Shown here in pieces: positions 13,602 through 20,370 of a stretch of 23,380 nucleotides of DNA. The stretch spans positions 1 to 23,380 of IMG/VR virus record IMGVR_UViG_3300035205_000600; one strand, 5' to 3'. The first letter of the stretch is position 1, and every line of letters begins with the position of its first letter. This DNA comes from a virus. A model generated the notes under the pieces. That model did not search any database. It was not told the DNA's origin and worked only from the letters and a program-made list of their open reading frames with translations. The position numbers and the translations under genes were made by a program.

Positions 13602-14161
13602 TGAAATCTACAACAGATATTGATATTGATGTAGCAAATCGCGACACTGTTTTAAATTTGTTTAAACATACTCCTGCGGCATTGACTAAAGATAAAGGGT
13701 TTGTTAAGCATAATACAGGTGTATACTTTCATAAGATGCCCAAAAATCCTATTACAGGATTAGCAACTATAGATCATAAAGAAGCAGAAGAGGAAGGATT
13801 TTTTAAATTAGATATTCTTAATGTGGGTGTATATAATCAAGTAACTAGTGAACAGCATCTAGTAGAGTTGATGTTAATAGAACCGCCATGGCATAGATTA
13901 TTAGAAAAAGAATTCACAGAGCAGTTAATACATATAAGTAATCATTATGATATTATAAAACAAATGAAGCCAGAAACAGTAGAACAACTGGCGGCAATAT
14001 TGGCAATAATACGTCCTGCAAAGCGATATTTGTTAGGAGAAAGTTGGGATAAAGTATTTGAAGAAGTTTGGAAGAAGCCAACAGATGATACTTATTACTT
14101 TAAAAAATCACATGCAATTGCATATGCACATTTGGTAATTGTACACATGAACTTATTATGA
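13601..14161 (+). CDS. Miniature DnaE-like (C-family polymerase palm) protein
   Basis: This 186-aa protein appears to be a drastically shortened relative of the DNA polymerase III alpha catalytic core. Residues 6-15 (DIDIDVANRD) match the DnaE block PDFDVDFxxxxRD that carries two catalytic Asp, here Asp8 and Asp10. KHNTGVYF (36-43) recalls the KHAGGVVI segment. GFFKLDILNV (66-75) matches xVKFDFLGL with the third catalytic Asp, here Asp71. LAAILAIIRPA (130-140) recalls the LIALxRPGP segment. FKKSHAIAYAHLV (167-179) matches the FNKSHSAAYALV segment. The PHP, thumb, tau- and clamp-binding parts of DnaE are absent. T4-type phages replicate with a B-family enzyme (gp43), so its task is unclear. 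It overlaps purE by 1 nt and the next gene by ATGA. Product assignment is by motif reading only. Confidence 0.65.
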   Translation: MKSTTDIDIDVANRDTVLNLFKHTPAALTKDKGFVKHNTGVYFHKMPKNPITGLATIDHKEAEEEGFFKLDILNVGVYNQVTSEQHLVELMLIEPPWHRLLEKEFTEQLIHISNHYDIIKQMKPETVEQLAAILAIIRPAKRYLLGESWDKVFEEVWKKPTDDTYYFKKSHAIAYAHLVIVHMNLL

Positions 14162-15357
14162 AAGAACTATATAACAAAAAATTCTCAATAGGACATTGGG
14201 ATAGTACACCTTCTGAAGATCTCTATTTACGATGTTTTGAAAATTCCTCTGAGCAATACAAAAACGAAATTTACGATATTTACTATGGTGCTACTTTCTA
14301 TCATTCGTCTGGGTTACGATATGGTAATACTATGGGAGTAGATGCATCCGAAACACACTATAAAAACTTATTAACAATTCAAGAAAAGTATGGCATTCCT
14401 ATTTCGTTAACAATTAATGAAATGAATAGACCAATGCATATGCTTCGTCCAGACATCACAAAAGACTTTGTAAATTTTATAGGAAAATATTATGCAGATG
14501 GTGTTAGAAGTTGTACAATAAGCCACACTCATTTAATGCGATTGGGAGTATTGCAAGAAACATTTCCGGAAATGGATTGGAAGAATACAGTTAACCATGG
14601 AATAAGAACTACGCAACAGTTTATTGATTATGCTAATTTAGGTTATACAACAGTTCAGTTAGATAGAGACTTTAATAGGAATCGTGGTGAATTAAGAAAA
14701 GTAAAAAAGGAAGCAGACAGGTTGGGTATAAAAACTTGTCTTTTAGTTTTTGAAAGTTGTTTGCCCGAATGTCCTTTTAAAACAGAACATGACTGTTGGC
14801 AAAGTGGAGAACTGGCAGGTACAGGACATAGTTATTGGGAAATGATAGGTAATACATGTGTTGGTTGGAGAAACGAATTAGAATTACATCCCGGCCCCGA
14901 CGGTAAACATTTAGAACCCGGTGTTACTAATCCAAGAACAAGTACAGACCTTATTATCCACTCTAATAAAGATTGGGATGAATTTGCAGAGTTAGTAGAC
15001 ATATTTAAACTATCTGGAAGATTAAAAAATCTAGATGATGCTGACCAAGGAGATAAACTACTTTACGCAATAGAAACAAAACGTAGATCTTTCTCAGCTG
15101 ATAGTTTTAAAACAATATATGAAAATAATTTAGCACCCCTTCACATGTGGTTTAGTATTAGTTGCATAAAGAAAGACTTCCCCACAACTACAGATATAGA
15201 CGAAATTAAAGATAATTTGAATACACATTTTTGGAACAGTAAAGAAGCCATTAAATTAGCAAAGGTTTTAAAGAATTGTAAAAACCAATGTTACAAATGT
15301 CATATGTGTGATGATGTGTTTGGTACCAAACGATTAGATTCTGTTTTAGAAGTTTAA
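14158..15357 (+). CDS. U32-peptidase-like TIM-barrel protein with two cysteine clusters
   Basis: This 399-aa protein reads like a distant member of the U32 family (TrhP, RlhA, UbiU/UbiV), oxygen-independent hydroxylases that use a 4Fe-4S cluster and act on RNA or quinone precursors. Supporting features are a barrel-like strand-helix pattern (PISLTINEM, GVRSCTISHTHLM, a motif with IRTTQQFIDYANLGYTTVQL, then LGIKTCLLVFES) and cysteines after the Glu-rich strand: Cys201, Cys205 and Cys213, with Cys234 further on. A second cluster, Cys374-X3-Cys378-X2-Cys381-X2-Cys384, lies near the C-terminus and could bind another metal. There is no radical-SAM CX3CX2C motif at the N-terminus. It overlaps the polymerase-like gene by ATGA. 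The function is unproven. Confidence 0.5.
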   Translation: MKELYNKKFSIGHWDSTPSEDLYLRCFENSSEQYKNEIYDIYYGATFYHSSGLRYGNTMGVDASETHYKNLLTIQEKYGIPISLTINEMNRPMHMLRPDITKDFVNFIGKYYADGVRSCTISHTHLMRLGVLQETFPEMDWKNTVNHGIRTTQQFIDYANLGYTTVQLDRDFNRNRGELRKVKKEADRLGIKTCLLVFESCLPECPFKTEHDCWQSGELAGTGHSYWEMIGNTCVGWRNELELHPGPDGKHLEPGVTNPRTSTDLIIHSNKDWDEFAELVDIFKLSGRLKNLDDADQGDKLLYAIETKRRSFSADSFKTIYENNLAPLHMWFSISCIKKDFPTTTDIDEIKDNLNTHFWNSKEAIKLAKVLKNCKNQCYKCHMCDDVFGTKRLDSVLEV

Positions 15358-15740
15358 CTCATTTTACGAACTAATTGTATTTGACGCCGTTTAATTCGTT
15401 TTTGCATTATATTTTGTAAATTAATACTATGGCCATGAACTAAATTAAAGTCTTTAGCATTAAATGTTCGTAATATAGACTGAAATGGTTTAAATCTATC
15501 GCCCAATACAATATTAATAGGAATTAGTCTATTTGATCCCCACCACCATTCGTCTCCCAATTCTAAGAATAACTTTTTTCCTTCTTCTTGCTGAATGTTT
15601 TCATATATGTACATAGAACACAAAACATTATCCATATTTTGTATAATGCCAATGAATTCGTTGTTACCGTGAGTGCAAAAACTTAAAAAAGGAAACGAAT
15701 CTAATAGTTTTTGATATATATTGGGGATCGATGTACTCAT
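15354..15740 (-). CDS. Unknown protein on the minus strand (128 aa)
   Basis: The minus-strand frame starts at ATG 15740 and ends at 15354. Its stop and that of the convergent plus-strand gene share the palindrome TTAA (15354-15357). The protein has a central LFLELGDEWWWGSNRLIPIN and a very basic C-terminus (QKRIKRRQIQLVRK) that could bind nucleic acid. The central and C-terminal patterns look like real protein sequence, and nothing reads across on the plus strand, so I take it as a gene. A CTAAATA box lies just upstream on the minus strand (15760-15754). The function is unknown. Confidence 0.75.
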   Translation of the reverse strand: MSTSIPNIYQKLLDSFPFLSFCTHGNNEFIGIIQNMDNVLCSMYIYENIQQEEGKKLFLELGDEWWWGSNRLIPINIVLGDRFKPFQSILRTFNAKDFNLVHGHSINLQNIMQKRIKRRQIQLVRKMS

Positions 15741-15761
15741 AATGCTTTAATAATATTTAGC

Positions 15762-15768
15762 ATAAATA
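15762..15768 (+). promoter_or_regulatory. T4-type late promoter box for the BppU-like gene
   Basis: ATAAATA (15762-15768) predicts a start near 15774, ahead of AAGGA (15783-15787) and the ATG at 15801. A perfect TATAAATA also occurs at 15792-15799, but its predicted start would fall inside the coding region. Confidence 0.5.
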
Positions 15769-15800
15769 CAAGTGGAGTTATTAAGGATGGATATAAATAT

Positions 15801-16613
15801 ATGCCTCGAACAATTGAATTTTACAATTATCAAGAAGAGAGAGTCTATACTTATATAAACGATAATTCTAAGACAATAAATTTGCCCATGAATAATAGAC
15901 CCGTTAAAATTTATAAAAGTACAGACAGTTTAATATCTTTTCGAATAAAGGATCAAGACAGAAAAGCCATGAATCTAAATGGACTTGATCTGACAGCCAA
16001 TCTAACAAAAACACAGGATAAAACATCTACTATTAGTAGACCCTTGTTATTAACAGATGAATACAATGGTGCAGCTCAATTATCATTAGCAGAAAAAGAT
16101 ATAAGACAATTAGAATCAGGATTATATTATCTAACTGTTACAGTTAAAGATGCCGATGATATTGTTAGACCTTTGTATTCTGACTACAATCAACGTGTAA
16201 GTGGGACAGTAGAAATTTTAGATACAGAATTACCAACATTAATTGATAGTACAACATTATCTACATTTACCGAATTGGGCGGTACGCCTGCAGGCGGTAC
16301 GGCTAAATTTTTCTCAGATGTTGTAGAAGGCGATGCTAGAAAACATGATAAAACAGGACTACATACATTTGCTGTATATGCTACCGATTTTACCGGTAAA
16401 TTATATGCAGAAGGTACATTAGATCTTATCGGTAACGATTCTAGTGATTGGTTCACATTAGATTTATCACTTGCTAATCCTTATGCTCTTTTTACTACAT
16501 TTTCTGGAGTAGATGCTTTTAACTTTAGTGGAAACATAGCATGGATTAGATTTTATTACGAAGAAGATTCTGCTAATACTGGAACAATTGACAAAATTCT
16601 ATATAGACATTAA
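15801..16613 (+). CDS. Probable virion/baseplate protein with BppU-like N-terminal domain
   Basis: Counting from ATG 15801 (270 aa), residues about 28-145 show the pattern of the BppU-type N-terminal domain of phage baseplate and fibre proteins: a charged strand (PVKIYKSTDSLISFRIKD), NGLDLTANL, a turn with LSLAEKDIRQLESGLYYLTV and a closing GTVEILD. The C-terminal ~110 residues are Gly/Thr/Ser/Phe-rich and beta-strand-like, as in receptor-binding or decoration modules. The frame opens earlier, at 15711, but that overlaps the divergent minus-strand gene and its promoter region, so 15801 is preferred. It is preceded by a late promoter box, which fits a structural gene. Confidence 0.6.
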   Translation: MPRTIEFYNYQEERVYTYINDNSKTINLPMNNRPVKIYKSTDSLISFRIKDQDRKAMNLNGLDLTANLTKTQDKTSTISRPLLLTDEYNGAAQLSLAEKDIRQLESGLYYLTVTVKDADDIVRPLYSDYNQRVSGTVEILDTELPTLIDSTTLSTFTELGGTPAGGTAKFFSDVVEGDARKHDKTGLHTFAVYATDFTGKLYAEGTLDLIGNDSSDWFTLDLSLANPYALFTTFSGVDAFNFSGNIAWIRFYYEEDSANTGTIDKILYRH

Positions 16614-16622
16614 ACTAGTAGT

Positions 16623-17678
16623 ATGAGTTTAGTTTTGGAGTTTGTACAGCAATACATACCCTATGGATTTCGTAAAACACCTAGCGGCTGGTTAAGTGGC
16701 AATTGTCCAATGTGTATTCATAATGGACAACCTCGACCGGACACAAGAGGACGAGGCGGTTTCTTTTTTGATGTAGATAAATTTCAATATAATTGTTTTA
16801 ATTGTGGTTATAAAACTGGCTGGTCTGCTGGTAGGCATATAACTGCTAGACTTCAAAAGTTATTGGAAATATTAGGTGCAGATACAGCAGACATACAACG
16901 ATTAAAATTGCAACTTGCAACAGAGCAAGAAGTTTTTCAAGAATTTGAATATCAGGCGGCAGAAGAAGAACCTATAAAATTTAATTGGCCAGAAATAGAA
17001 TTACCTAAAGTATCACAACCATTACTTAATTGGATTCAACAATTAAATTTTGGTTATAATGATCCTGAAAATGAATATTATGATGAAGTAAATTGCTCCC
17101 ATGTAATTGAATTTTTAACAAAGCGAGGATTTAGTGCATATGATAAAAGATTGTATTGGTGTAATAATGAAACGTTTCAATTAAACAAACGATTGTTTAT
17201 ACCTTATGTATATAAAGGAAAGGCGGTAGGATATACTGCAAGATGGGCATCTCGAGATTCACGCCCTGATAGTTTACCAAAGTTTTATACACAACAACCA
17301 AAAGACTTTGTGTTTAATTTAGATGCACAAGTACACGAGAGAAAATATGTGATAGTAGTAGAAGGGCCCATGGATGCATTAACAGTAGATGGAGTTGCAG
17401 TAACATCCAATTTAGCAAATCAAACACAGTGTAAAATTATAGAAAAGTTAGGCAAGAAAATAATACTGTGTCCAGATAGAGATCATGCTGGAGCAAGATT
17501 GGTGGCTATTGCAAGAAAAAGAAAATGGGCAGTAAGTTTCCCTCCATGGAAAGATTGTAAGGATGTATCGGATGCAGTAGTAAAATATGGAAAGTTATTT
17601 GCACTAAAAAGTATAATAGAGTGTGCAGAAACTAATCAAGGAAAAATTAAAGTACTTACAAAAAAGTATTGTAACTAG
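16623..17678 (+). CDS. gp61: DNA primase (gp61-like, DnaG type)
   Basis: The primase makes RNA primers for lagging-strand synthesis together with gp41. The N-terminal zinc ribbon has Cys28-X2-Cys31 and Cys58-X2-Cys61 (CPMC, CFNC). A middle segment contains RLFIPYVYKGKAVGYTAR (about 190-207), typical of the primase core. The TOPRIM domain has VVEGPMDAL (245-253) with Glu247 or Glu248 catalytic, and CPDRDHAG (283-290) with the Asp-X-Asp metal pair. It is 351 aa, close to T4 gp61 (342 aa). It lies 9 nt after the preceding gene without a visible ribosome binding site, and helicase gp41 starts 3 nt after its stop. Confidence 0.92.
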   Translation: MSLVLEFVQQYIPYGFRKTPSGWLSGNCPMCIHNGQPRPDTRGRGGFFFDVDKFQYNCFNCGYKTGWSAGRHITARLQKLLEILGADTADIQRLKLQLATEQEVFQEFEYQAAEEEPIKFNWPEIELPKVSQPLLNWIQQLNFGYNDPENEYYDEVNCSHVIEFLTKRGFSAYDKRLYWCNNETFQLNKRLFIPYVYKGKAVGYTARWASRDSRPDSLPKFYTQQPKDFVFNLDAQVHERKYVIVVEGPMDALTVDGVAVTSNLANQTQCKIIEKLGKKIILCPDRDHAGARLVAIARKRKWAVSFPPWKDCKDVSDAVVKYGKLFALKSIIECAETNQGKIKVLTKKYCN

Positions 17679-17681
17679 GTT

Positions 17682-19064
17682 ATGGCAGAAACAAAAGAAT
17701 ATAGTGCAGAATTACAAAAATTGTTTATTGAATTTTTGTTAAAAAATCACGACCTTTATGCAAGATGTAGAGGTATATTGAACAGTGATTATTTTGATCA
17801 TGAATTACGTGATTGTGTAAAATTTGTAATGAAACATGCAGACAAGTATTCTGCTGTTCCAACTAAAGATCAAGTAGAAGCAACGACACAAATTAAATTA
17901 GGAGACATGACAAGTGCTACCGAAAAATATGAAGGCTGGTTTTTAGATGAGTTTGAACAATTTTGTAAACATAAAGCATTAGAACAAGCAATTTTAAAAA
18001 GTTATGATAAACTAGAAAATCAAGAATATGGTACAGTAGAAAAATTAATAAATGATGCAGTACAAATAGGATTAGCAAGAGAGTTTGGAATAGATTATTG
18101 GGAAAACCCTGCTAAAAGATTAAAGGACATACAAGACAATCATGGACAAACATCTACTGGATGGACTACATTAGATAAGAAGTTGTTTGGTGGATTTAAT
18201 AAAGGTGAGTTGAATATTTTTGCAGGAGGCAGTGGAGCAGGTAAAAGTATATTCTTACAAAATTTAGCAATTAATTGGGCCAAGTTAGGACTTAATGTAT
18301 TATATGTATCCTTAGAATTATCAGAGCAGTTAACTAGTATGCGAATGGATGCAATGCATACAGACATGTCAACAAAAGAGTTGTTTAAAAATCTTGAAGA
18401 TGTAGACTTAAAAGTTCGTTTGTTAGGAAAAAATGCAGGACGATTACAAGTAGTACAGTTACCAAATGGTTGTAATGTAAATGATATAAGAGTATTCTTA
18501 AAAGAATTTCAGATTGAAACAAACACAGTTATGGATTGTGTATTGTTAGATTATTTAGATCTTATGATGCCACTGAATAGAAAAATTAGTGTAGGCGATT
18601 TATATACCAAAGATAAATTAGTATCTGAAGAACTACGTAATTTTGCGTTAGAAGGTAACTTTTTGTTTGTAACAGCAAGTCAGTTAAACCGAGGAGCAGT
18701 AGACGAAATAGAATTTGATCATAGTCATATTGCAGGAGGGTTGAGTAAAATACAAACGGCTGACAATGTTATAGGTATATTTTCTAGTAGGGCAATGCGG
18801 GAACGTGGCAGGGTACAAATACAGTTTATGAAAACACGTTCTTCTAGTGCAGTTGGGCAAAAGTTGGATTTTGGATTTGATATTAACAGTTTAAGAATAA
18901 CAGATCTAGAAGATGATGAAGACGATAATCAAACTACTTCGTCTTTGTATGAAAAATTAAAGCAAAAAAGTCAAGTATCAGATACAGTAGAAACAAACAC
19001 TGTAATTGAAAAAGCAGTAGATTCCCAAGATCGACTCAGGAATCTACTGCGTAAATTAGAATAA
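17682..19064 (+). CDS. gp41: Replicative DNA helicase (gp41-like, DnaB family)
   Basis: This hexameric 5'-3' helicase unwinds the replication fork and couples to the primase. The N-terminal helical domain spans about 1-140. The RecA-like motor has Walker A GGSGAGKS (182-189), the catalytic Glu in YVSLELSEQ (Glu212), Walker B CVLLDYLDL (286-294) and a motif with Gln334 in TASQLNRGAV. The C-terminal tail (about 410-460) is acidic and probably flexible, a likely contact site for primase or clamp. The length of 460 aa is near T4 gp41 (475 aa). Its stop lies 3 nt from the end of a convergent minus-strand gene, with no clear terminator between. Confidence 0.95.
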   Translation: MAETKEYSAELQKLFIEFLLKNHDLYARCRGILNSDYFDHELRDCVKFVMKHADKYSAVPTKDQVEATTQIKLGDMTSATEKYEGWFLDEFEQFCKHKALEQAILKSYDKLENQEYGTVEKLINDAVQIGLAREFGIDYWENPAKRLKDIQDNHGQTSTGWTTLDKKLFGGFNKGELNIFAGGSGAGKSIFLQNLAINWAKLGLNVLYVSLELSEQLTSMRMDAMHTDMSTKELFKNLEDVDLKVRLLGKNAGRLQVVQLPNGCNVNDIRVFLKEFQIETNTVMDCVLLDYLDLMMPLNRKISVGDLYTKDKLVSEELRNFALEGNFLFVTASQLNRGAVDEIEFDHSHIAGGLSKIQTADNVIGIFSSRAMRERGRVQIQFMKTRSSSAVGQKLDFGFDINSLRITDLEDDEDDNQTTSSLYEKLKQKSQVSDTVETNTVIEKAVDSQDRLRNLLRKLE

Positions 19065-19067
19065 CTT

Positions 19068-19583
19068 TTACTTCTTAGATTTATCTCTTTGAAGATCACT
19101 CCTAATTCTATTGAAGAGACTCATATCACTTGTTATGAGGGTTATTAGCTTATCAAGAACAGTTAGGAGAACTGCTCTTTGTTGTGTAGACGGTACTTTG
19201 CCATCTAACATTATTTTAAAACTTTGTCTGAGTTTCATAACGCTATCATGGTCTAACATGCCCGCCTTACCTAATATGACTAATTTGTTCATTGTTCGGT
19301 GAAACAGAATAGGATCCTTATTTTCGTCAGTCTCTCCTTTCCCTGACCGTGTAAAAGGCATTGATTCATCATCTGGCATATATGCGCCAGAATGATCAGT
19401 AACAGTTTTATCAAAACGCAATTCTTTTTTTCCAGAAGGTACATCTTGGCTTTTTATAGAAGGTACATCTCTATCTAAACGATGAATATGTCGATCTGTT
19501 TTTTCTTCAGGTTTAGATGTTTCGTCCTTTTTTACAGGATTTTCAATTACATTTATAAATGTTTTGTACCAATCTTCTGACAT
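19068..19583 (-). CDS. Unknown protein on the minus strand (171 aa)
   Basis: The minus-strand ATG is at 19583, with AGGAA (complement of 19590-19594) 6 nt upstream and a late-type box ATAAATA (19613-19607) further up, which supports a real gene. The N-terminal ~95 residues are charged and probably disordered. The C-terminal ~75 form a helical bundle pattern (FHRTMNKLVILGKAGMLD, VLLTVLDKLITLITSD, SLFNRIRSDL). I recognise no family. It converges on gp41 with only 3 nt between stops. Confidence 0.75.
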   Translation of the reverse strand: MSEDWYKTFINVIENPVKKDETSKPEEKTDRHIHRLDRDVPSIKSQDVPSGKKELRFDKTVTDHSGAYMPDDESMPFTRSGKGETDENKDPILFHRTMNKLVILGKAGMLDHDSVMKLRQSFKIMLDGKVPSTQQRAVLLTVLDKLITLITSDMSLFNRIRSDLQRDKSKK

Positions 19584-19606
19584 TATGCGTTCCTATGCTT
19601 CAAAAC

Positions 19607-19613
19607 TATTTAT
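19607..19613 (-). promoter_or_regulatory. T4-type late promoter box (minus strand)
   Basis: The complement reads ATAAATA from 19613 to 19607. The predicted start is near 19601, 18 nt before the ATG at 19583. It is divergent from the plus-strand box at 19622. Confidence 0.5.
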
Positions 19614-19621
19614 CTATATCA

Positions 19622-19629
19622 TATAAATA
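19622..19629 (+). promoter_or_regulatory. T4-type late promoter box (perfect TATAAATA)
   Basis: TATAAATA is identical to the T4 late consensus. The predicted start is near 19635, with a weak GAGA (19641-19644) before the ATG at 19653. Its centre is 15 bp from the minus-strand box, so the two cannot easily be used at once. Confidence 0.6.
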
Positions 19630-19652
19630 TATACAATACAGAGAATCGTGTT

Positions 19653-19904
19653 ATGAAAAAGCGTACAAAGAGTTTATTAGAAGAAATTAATAATATGGTG
19701 CATGATAGGGATAAGCACCTAATCATAGAAAGTAAAGCCGATCATATTATTGCCAGTGCTATTAATTTAGTACAATTAATAAATGAAAGTTATGAGGGAG
19801 AAGAAGCAGCCGATCTAACTAAACGACTATATAATTCAATCAAAACACATGATCCTCGAAAATTTAAACGCGGAATATATAGAATCAAAAATGAAAATAA
19901 ATGA
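19653..19904 (+). CDS. Small helical protein of unknown function (83 aa)
   Basis: An 83-residue, highly charged protein predicted to be mostly helical, with a basic C-terminus (DPRKFKRGIYRIKNENK). It has no motif I recognise. It follows a perfect late promoter box and overlaps the start of the next gene by 14 nt. As the first gene of a late unit it may be a virion, scaffold or assembly component, which is inference from timing only. Confidence 0.75.
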   Translation: MKKRTKSLLEEINNMVHDRDKHLIIESKADHIIASAINLVQLINESYEGEEAADLTKRLYNSIKTHDPRKFKRGIYRIKNENK

Positions 19905-20370
19905 AGTCATTGACACAAATCCAGTATTTGATTCATATGCATTATTTGAAACAGATTTAGAAGGGAAGGTTGAGATAGTGAGGAATCTTTTTAAAAAAGC
20001 AAATAAGTATGCAAAGGATCATCATTTAACAGATATTGCCGCGCAGAAAGTTTATGAAAGAGAATTAAAGGCTTTACAACGAAAAGGTATTAAAATAACC
20101 GACATCCATAAGTTTACAGGATTTTTTAGAAAACATCCCAAACTAATAGGTGCCGCAGTTGGAATACTATTTTTTGCTGGTAAGCCAGTTGCCGATACAT
20201 TAGGTATGGATATTGGCCCAGCATTAAATCTTATTGGTTCTATATTAGCAGGAATGTATGCGGCAGATATAGCATCGCCTCTTGTTAAAACACATGCAGA
20301 AAGAGAATATGATGCTGAAGTCGAATATGAAAAAAAGAAACAGGCTCGAATGAATAAGGAAAAAGTATGA
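19891..20370 (+). CDS. Membrane-associated late protein of unknown function (159 aa)
   Basis: From ATG 19891 the protein is 159 aa. The frame also opens at 19849, but that would overlap the previous gene by 56 nt, and the MKINEVI start is typical of phage structural proteins. The N-terminal ~85 residues are charged and helical. Two Gly/Ala-rich hydrophobic segments follow (about 93-112, LIGAAVGILFFAGKPVADTL, and 119-140), then a very charged C-terminal helix (EREYDAEVEYEKKKQARM). A holin-like or virion-internal membrane-active role is possible but unproven. Its stop overlaps the next ATG (ATGA). Confidence 0.7.
   Translation: MKINEVIDTNPVFDSYALFETDLEGKVEIVRNLFKKANKYAKDHHLTDIAAQKVYERELKALQRKGIKITDIHKFTGFFRKHPKLIGAAVGILFFAGKPVADTLGMDIGPALNLIGSILAGMYAADIASPLVKTHAEREYDAEVEYEKKKQARMNKEKV

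Noticed and set aside
15792-15799. Perfect TATAAATA just before the ATG at 15801 as the main promoter
   Set aside because: By the T4 rule transcription would start at 15805, inside the coding region. The box at 15762 gives a sensible leader.
15711-15800. Upstream extension of the BppU-like protein by 30 residues
   Set aside because: It overlaps the divergent minus-strand gene start and the late promoter box. The added residues do not look like part of the domain.
15787-15858. 23-codon frame starting ATG at 15787 after AAGG
   Set aside because: It is very short, overlaps the start of the BppU-like gene in another frame, and shows no protein-like pattern.
16278-16300. Direct repeat GGCGGTAC (16278-16285 and 16293-16300) with a PstI-type palindrome between
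   Set aside because: It encodes a Gly-Gly-Thr repeat in a Gly-rich structural protein and is explained by coding.
19849-19890. Upstream extension of the 159-aa membrane-associated protein
   Set aside because: It would overlap the preceding gene by 56 nt. MKINEVI at 19891 is a more natural phage protein start.
19904-19913. Another AAGTCATTGA match to the promoter boxes
   Set aside because: It is only 10 bases, lies inside a coding region, and has no promoter at the 41-bp distance.
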